A model generated the notes under the pieces. It had not been told where the DNA came from, did not search any database, and worked only from the letters and a program-made list of their open reading frames with translations. A stretch of DNA of 51,490 nt. It comes from Membranihabitans marinus (GTDB lineage: Bacteria > Bacteroidota > Bacteroidia > Chitinophagales > Saprospiraceae). This document shows, piece by piece, positions 46,052-51,490 of the stretch. The translations under genes were made by a program, and so were the position numbers. The first letter of the stretch is position 1, and each line of letters opens with the position of its first letter. Location: assembly GCF_021729155.1 (NCBI RefSeq), contig NZ_JAJQYA010000037.1:1-51490 (forward strand). The letters are read 5' to 3'.

Positions 46052-47539
46052 ATGAAAGGTATTTACAATAAAGTGAAAAGAAATATTTCCATTTTTAAAC
46101 TAAAGCTAATTTCTATAGTCTTTATGGTCGGCTTTGCTCTATATTTTTATTCTCCATCCCAAGCTTTGTCCACCAGTGAAAATTTTACCGTCAATCAAGG
46201 TAGCGATTCGCTAAAAGATGATTTGGTCGAGGAATCTAGGCGTAAATATTTGTTATTAGATCGACGCATTATTCAACAAACAGAAAATGCGGTGTTAAAA
46301 GTGGGCAGGGTGGAAAAGTATGCGGGGAATCCACTGTTTGTAGAGGATAAAGAATGGGAAAATCGGTATGATAATTTTTATGGAAATGTAATCTTCGACA
46401 AAGAAGAAAATCTGTACAAGTGTTGGTATAGTCCATTTATTATTGATACTTCTGCAAAAGGAATGACATTGGAAGAGCGAAATGCGGAATACTCTCCGCC
46501 AAAGGGGCGTCGAATGGGGATTTGCTATGCGACCTCAGTAGATGGGATAGTTTGGGATAAGCCCAATCTTAATCTTGTCGATTACCAGGGCAGTAGTGAA
46601 AATAATATTCTCTGGATGGGACCTCATGGAGCGGGAATATTTAAAGATGAGAAAGCATCAGATCCATCGACTAAATACAAGGCAATATTTCAAGGGTTAA
46701 GTGTTGGATTTTCAGAAGATGGCATCCATTGGTCGGACAGGATACATATCGATGGGTTGAAAATTCCTGGAGATACCCATAACAATGCTTTCTGGGCCCC
46801 TAATCTCAATAAGTATGTCGGAATCACCAGAACATTTGGGGATAAAGGGCGTCAGGTTACTCGGATAGAAAGTGATGATTTTTTACACTGGGACAATGAG
46901 GAGGTAGTTATGCAAGGAGAAAATGCCAATCTTCAGCCATACTCTATGCCGGTTTTCTATTATGCCGGACTATATATCGGTCTTGTGGCCATCCATAATC
47001 AAGAAAGTGATCGGGTGTGGACGGAATTGGCATGGAGTCCAGACAGTAAAGAATGGATTCGCATTTCGCCGGGAAGTCCACTTATTCCGTGTTCAGAGAC
47101 AGCATTGGATTATGATTATGGATGCGTTTATGCTTGTGCCAATCCCGTATTTTTAGATAACGAAATTCGTTTGTATTACGGAGGAAGTGATTGGAAGCAC
47201 TTTGGATGGCGAAATGGATGTCTCGCCATGGCGACATTGCGACCCGATGGTTTTGCCGGTTACCAAGGTCTAAGTGACCATAGTCCGTCCAAAATCACGA
47301 CCATTCCGTTGGCATATTCAGGGCAGTCCATTCAGATCAATGCTGATGTAGAGCCAGGTGGTTGGGTAAATATCGGTCTTTATGATGGTGAAAAGGGGGA
47401 TTTATTGGCTGAAAAGAGAATGACGACAACGGCTAATAATACCACCGTAGATTTTGGACAAGATATCGATGTTGATAGTATTCAATTAAAATTTGAGTTT
47501 AGCCAGTCCAAGGTATACTCCTTTACTTTTGTGGAGTAA
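46052..47539 (+). CDS. Secreted GH32/GH43-like five-bladed propeller protein
   Basis: The protein is 495 residues from ATG 46052 (TTG 46028 is an alternative adding 8 codons). It has an N-terminal basic region and a hydrophobic segment ending near SQALS. The blades start with RVEKYAGNPLFVEDKEWE, then NFYGNVIFDKEENLYKCWYS, GICYATSVDGIVWDKPNLNL, VGFSEDGIHWSD and ELAWSPDSKEWIRISPGSPL. These are the 'strand-SxDGxxW' repeats usual in glycoside hydrolases with five-bladed propellers. The C-terminal 90 residues look beta-sandwich-like. The exact family and substrate cannot be given. It probably shares a transcript with the beta-helix protein. Confidence 0.7.
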   Translation: MKGIYNKVKRNISIFKLKLISIVFMVGFALYFYSPSQALSTSENFTVNQGSDSLKDDLVEESRRKYLLLDRRIIQQTENAVLKVGRVEKYAGNPLFVEDKEWENRYDNFYGNVIFDKEENLYKCWYSPFIIDTSAKGMTLEERNAEYSPPKGRRMGICYATSVDGIVWDKPNLNLVDYQGSSENNILWMGPHGAGIFKDEKASDPSTKYKAIFQGLSVGFSEDGIHWSDRIHIDGLKIPGDTHNNAFWAPNLNKYVGITRTFGDKGRQVTRIESDDFLHWDNEEVVMQGENANLQPYSMPVFYYAGLYIGLVAIHNQESDRVWTELAWSPDSKEWIRISPGSPLIPCSETALDYDYGCVYACANPVFLDNEIRLYYGGSDWKHFGWRNGCLAMATLRPDGFAGYQGLSDHSPSKITTIPLAYSGQSIQINADVEPGGWVNIGLYDGEKGDLLAEKRMTTTANNTTVDFGQDIDVDSIQLKFEFSQSKVYSFTFVE

Positions 47540-48748
47540 TTCATTATGATCAGTGGTTTAAATTATTGTAGATTCTAGATCCTATACCAAATCATTTAGG
47601 TATAAATACATCTGGTTGTGGTATATTTCAATGTTTTATCGGTTTAATAACCGTATAGTTACATATTAGCCTATGGTTGAATAACTCCTTTTTATCAATA
47701 TATAACACACATTTTATTTGAATCTGTATTTCTATTTATTATGTAACCTTGCATTTATTTTATTATTAATAAATGTGAATATTTTAATTAAATAAAAATC
47801 TAATTTTTTTATCTAATTTTTTTATCTAATTTTTTGGGTATTGCATTATTGTAAATAGAAAACATTTATTTTCAAGTCGTCGAATTTTGATCCATTTTAT
47901 GGAATCAATGCTTCCCTAAGAAACATTGTGATTACATCAAGTAGCTTAAATGTAAATTTTTACTAGGTTTATTCATCCACAGATATATAACTAACCCTAT
48001 TTTTCTTCAATTTCGCTTGGATTTATGGATAAGATGTCACAGAAATTAGAGCTATAATGATTTGTAATAATGTGTTTTTATGTATGGGGTATTTATGTAA
48101 TTTGATTTTTATTGTCAAGAAAAATATGGAATACTTTTTGTCGACGTATTACTTTTTATGTCATGTAAATTGCATTGAAAATCAACAAGAAAAATAACTA
48201 TAATTTACATATGTAATTCTTTTTCTGATAGTTAAACGATAAAGAATTGCTATTTAGCTTATAAATTTTATGATTTCAATTGGCCTAATCGCTAACATTT
48301 TCTTAAGGAAATTGGATGTTGCATTCTAAAAAGTAGTGATTATATGTAATAATAGATCGATTCTATTGTAGTACAAAAGTTACAGAATGTAGAATTATTT
48401 CTACTGGTAATATATATTATTTCTACATACTATTTTACTTAATTGTAATATTATTACGTCTGTAATGCTGTTTTTAACAATAAACAAACTATTGTATTTA
48501 AGCTTGAATTTTTACAGGTGTTAAATATTTAAGGGTGAAAATTTAAAAGTAAATGACTTTTATGTTATTTTAATTCAATGGTTTTGATTTAATTATTATT
48601 AATGCATAATGTGATCAATGTTTGCACTATGATTATATTATGTTTTAATGGATGCTGAAAGGAGTTTGTTTGTTGTAAAAGATGTTGTTGATTATATATT
48701 AAACTACAGTCTCTATATTATAATTATTTGTTTTAATATTTATTTAAT
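47540..48748 (+). other. Long AT-rich non-coding region before the surface-protein gene
   Basis: 1.2 kb without an open frame of note. It holds three copies of a 13-bp unit (ATCTAATTTTTTT) at 47798-47835 and a small hairpin GTAGAA/TTCTAC at 48389-48404. It is likely to contain the promoter and leader of the large gene at 48749. No RNA gene was recognised. Confidence 0.5.
47798..47835 (+). repeat. Three tandem copies of a 13-bp AT-rich unit
   Basis: ATCTAATTTTTTT is repeated at 47798 and 47811 in full; a third copy at 47824 is one T short. It probably arose by slippage and may be variable between strains. Confidence 0.8.
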
Positions 48749-51490
48749 ATGAACAAGAACTCTACCCCTACACATTTCTTTTTTAAGAAAAATTTGAGTC
48801 TAGTCCACCTTTCGACTGCCATTAGAAAAGAATTTTGGAATCATCAGTGGAATAGTAATCTTTTAAAGTCTTGGCCTTCTACTGCAGTGTTTTTATCTGT
48901 CCTCCTGGCTATGGTATTTACCACTCCCGTTTTAGCTCAACAGACTCAACCAGTATTGGATTGGTCGACATATTTCGGAGGTAGTACCAGAAATGATGTA
49001 ATTAAATACAGTGTCGATGATGATGGATCGATTTGGTTTTCAAACCTGGTTCAAAACCCTGGTACCGGAATGCCTACTTCACCTGGAGCCTGGCAAGGTA
49101 ATTATGTCTATTCTGGTGCAAATGGGAATAATTTTAATTCTTATATTGGAAAGATAACGCCAGATGGTCAGTTTGAGTATGGTTCCTATTTTGCAACTAA
49201 TCGAGGTGATTTACCGGCTGCTATTGCCCAGGATGATGATTATGTCTATGCATTGAATAATATTTGGTCTAAGCCGGTTAATCTGGGAGTTACATTCCCT
49301 CAAACAGGGAATAATTATGGAGCGGTTAATGCCCATGAACGACACGGATATCTCAATTTGGTTAAAATAGATAAATCCACCAATACCCAAGTATTGGTGA
49401 CATCGTTGCCCGGTACAGAATACATATTAAGTAATACCCAAGGTTCCGCCTACTGGGGGCAAGGTGCAAATTCTACTACAACGAACATAATAACCCAAGA
49501 TGGCTATGCTTATTTTGCGGGAGCGTGTGCGAGATATCCGCGGAATGCACATCAAGAATCATGGGCATACATTATTAAGCCAGATCATACTGGTACTCTT
49601 ATTAGACTAAATCGAGTCAATGTTGCTGAGCATGCCATTCGTCTAGCACGAATTGATGTGGCACAAAATGGAGACCTGCTTATGGTGGGAGGAGCGAGAG
49701 GATCTGGTACGAATTTTTCTACCACAGATGGAACTACATTGACCAATCCTCTTGGTAATTGGGATATGTTTTTAAGAAGATACGATCGGAATGGGATTCT
49801 AATCTTTTCTACGCTTTTGGGAGGAACAGAGCACGAAAATGTCTTTGATGAGGCCAATGTAAATGTAACCAAAGTCATGGAATTGCCCAATGGGAATATA
49901 GTAGTTAGTGGAGTGACAATGTCAACTGATTTTCCCTATACTGACGGTACTGTGGATGGCAATGGAACCGGTGATATATTTTTAGCGGCTTATGCTGCCG
50001 ATGGGACAAAATTATGGGTGAAGAGTTTTATTTCAGATGGACTAAATTTGAGTAATTTTGCTATGAAACCTCATCCCGATGGTCAGCAAATTATCGTATA
50101 TACCTATGGTGATGAGACCAATAATTTTGTTATTACTCCAGATGCCGCCCAGCCCAATTATGGGGGCGGAGTGACAGATCAATACATTGCCTTTCTCGAT
50201 CCCAATACAGGCAATGTCAATTATGGCACTTATTACGGCGGTTCGGGAGAAGAATATCCGGTATTGGGTGCTGCCGAGGGTGAAGATATTCACATCTATG
50301 GCAACGATATATTGTTTAGTGGGGTTTCTACTTCTACCGATTATCCAGCCACACCAGGAGCTACCAATAAGCATTCTGGTAGTTTTTTAGTCCTCGATGG
50401 TAATGGTCAATTGCAAATGGCGACTACGACCAACATCCAAACAGGCAAAGTCTATATGGATGACGACGTTATCTATGCCTATGGGAGTTATTATAATGGT
50501 GAAACTCATCATACTACATTAAATGCTTTTCAAGCAGAATCTAATGCCTCAGGGACTAATCAGCAAGGGGTTTTTCTCAAAATAAGGAGGTGTGATGGCA
50601 AGGTGGTTTACCAGACATTTATGGGAGGACTAAGTGAAGCCTCACCTAATGGAACTCCGTCTTATAGTTTTAGAAATACAGCCTATCTCAGTGAACGTCA
50701 GCCAGAATTTGTCAATGGTAAGTTAATAGGAGCAGAAGAAGTATATACCCCATCAGTACGCCATCCTACAACAGAAGGGGCGATGCAAACCTCACCTGGA
50801 GGAGATGTAGATGTCACATTCTTTGCATTTGACATGGAAAAAGAGGTGACTTGGGAAGAGAATGTACTCATACCAGCCACACAGTCCACTTGTACCAATG
50901 GGATAGTGGGGCCTATCGATGGGAGTCGTGTCACCATCGATCCCGATGATTTGCCCAAAATTAATCGCGGTAGTTTACAGTCTTATCCAGAGCAAAAGGC
51001 TACTTATCAATGGCAGATAGCTTCCACTGCATCCGGTCCATGGATGGATATTAATGGTGCGGTACAGGAGGATTATCAACACAATGATATTGGAGGGGAC
51101 GATATTTACCTTCGAAGATTGGCTTTTAATCCCAATTCTTCTTACTGCGATGATACCTTGTCTATATCCAATGTACATTCTATTTTAGTGAGTAGTGATA
51201 TTGCACCATCAGCTGTAGCCGGAGATCCAGCGCGAATATGCCCTGGAGAGACCTGGCCATTGGGTGGTGCGCCAACAGCGACTGGAGGAGTAGGTCCCTA
51301 TACCTATCGCTGGGAGCCAGGAACTGGATTGACGGATTTAACAGATACCATAGCAGAGAATCCCACGGCCCAACCTTCCGTATCCACCATATATACGGTA
51401 GAGGTAACCGATAATAATGGCTGTATTGCCTTAGATCAAGTAACGGTCAATGTATGGTCCTATACGGCGGGCGAAGATCAAGCCATGTGT
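48749..51490 (+). CDS. Large secreted SBBP/PKD-type surface protein, N-terminal part
   Basis: From ATG 48749 the frame stays open for 914 codons to the right edge, so the C-terminus is missing. A 44-residue basic leader precedes the hydrophobic signal segment (TAVFLSVLLAMVFTTPVLA, cut after about residue 63), an extended signal peptide as seen in very large exported proteins. SBBP-type repeats are visible as YFGGSTRND (about 75), LLGGTEHEN (about 356), YYGGSGEEY (about 495) and FMGGLSEAS (about 624). From about residue 860 a PKD/Ig-like module begins (YTYRWEPGTGL, YTVEVTDNNGC). The family commonly ends in a T9SS domain, not visible here. Probable role: adhesion or glycan contact at the cell surface. 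Confidence 0.82.
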   Translation, partial: MNKNSTPTHFFFKKNLSLVHLSTAIRKEFWNHQWNSNLLKSWPSTAVFLSVLLAMVFTTPVLAQQTQPVLDWSTYFGGSTRNDVIKYSVDDDGSIWFSNLVQNPGTGMPTSPGAWQGNYVYSGANGNNFNSYIGKITPDGQFEYGSYFATNRGDLPAAIAQDDDYVYALNNIWSKPVNLGVTFPQTGNNYGAVNAHERHGYLNLVKIDKSTNTQVLVTSLPGTEYILSNTQGSAYWGQGANSTTTNIITQDGYAYFAGACARYPRNAHQESWAYIIKPDHTGTLIRLNRVNVAEHAIRLARIDVAQNGDLLMVGGARGSGTNFSTTDGTTLTNPLGNWDMFLRRYDRNGILIFSTLLGGTEHENVFDEANVNVTKVMELPNGNIVVSGVTMSTDFPYTDGTVDGNGTGDIFLAAYAADGTKLWVKSFISDGLNLSNFAMKPHPDGQQIIVYTYGDETNNFVITPDAAQPNYGGGVTDQYIAFLDPNTGNVNYGTYYGGSGEEYPVLGAAEGEDIHIYGNDILFSGVSTSTDYPATPGATNKHSGSFLVLDGNGQLQMATTTNIQTGKVYMDDDVIYAYGSYYNGETHHTTLNAFQAESNASGTNQQGVFLKIRRCDGKVVYQTFMGGLSEASPNGTPSYSFRNTAYLSERQPEFVNGKLIGAEEVYTPSVRHPTTEGAMQTSPGGDVDVTFFAFDMEKEVTWEENVLIPATQSTCTNGIVGPIDGSRVTIDPDDLPKINRGSLQSYPEQKATYQWQIASTASGPWMDINGAVQEDYQHNDIGGDDIYLRRLAFNPNSSYCDDTLSISNVHSILVSSDIAPSAVAGDPARICPGETWPLGGAPTATGGVGPYTYRWEPGTGLTDLTDTIAENPTAQPSVSTIYTVEVTDNNGCIALDQVTVNVWSYTAGEDQAMC

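Noticed and set aside
49585-49890. 101-codon minus-strand open frame near the right edge
   Set aside because: It lies within the 914-codon plus-strand frame of the surface protein, which has a signal peptide and repeats.

Overview
The window comes from an AT-rich member of the Bacteroidota, most likely a marine or other glycan-degrading species. The evidence is three SusC/SusD outer-membrane pairs, each with its own ECF sigma factor and FecR-type anti-sigma factor; Bacteroidota-style lipoprotein signals; a T9SS C-terminal sorting domain; TAnnTTTG promoter boxes; and a GxxExxY gene set in repeats. Little of the sequence looks like housekeeping DNA. It is one long carbohydrate-utilisation region followed by a repeat-rich, decaying segment and the start of a very large surface protein.

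Layout. 1-1612: end of a sulfatase and a sialidase-like lipoprotein. 2299-9432: sigma, FecR, SusC, SusD (set 1, all on +), closed by an intrinsic terminator at 9720-9753. 9808-20886: enzymes, namely a ceramidase-family hydrolase, a GH115 alpha-glucuronidase, a GH88/GH105-like unsaturated uronyl hydrolase, an opposite-strand T9SS-secreted TIM-barrel-like enzyme, a Tat-type Asp-box propeller protein and an SGNH hydrolase with permuted motif order. 20944-29867: sigma (-) facing away from FecR-SusC-SusD (+) (set 2), then a double amidohydrolase with its own promoter. 29943-37046: sigma (-) divergent from FecR-SusC-SusD (+) (set 3), ended by a strong terminator. 37729-42563: alpha/beta hydrolase, an amidohydrolase gene fragment, an intact sulfatase and a sulfatase broken by a stop codon in its signal peptide. 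42601-44157: two arrays of a 47-bp tandem repeat flanking a GxxExxY (PD-(D/E)XK-like) gene. 44267-47539: beta-helix protein and GH32/43-like propeller protein. 48749 to the right edge: a long secreted SBBP/PKD-type surface protein preceded by 1.2 kb of AT-rich non-coding DNA.

How the genes work together (inference). The three SusC proteins carry an N-terminal STN signalling domain. Ligand import could therefore be sensed by the matching FecR, releasing the matching sigma factor to raise expression of its own SusCD operon. Sulfatases, an alpha-glucuronidase, an unsaturated-uronyl hydrolase and esterase-like enzymes together suggest a sulfated, acylated, uronic-acid-containing polysaccharide, but the sequence does not fix the substrate.

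Most notable: (1) the SGNH hydrolase whose nucleophile block GDSIT lies at the C-terminus, a natural circular permutation; (2) the GxxExxY gene embedded in regular 47-bp arrays with ACAGAT boxes about every 10 bp; (3) a MITE-like structured element exactly at the GH115 stop codon; (4) scars of local duplication and decay at 38.9-42.6 kb. No tRNA, rRNA, CRISPR array or transposase gene was seen.
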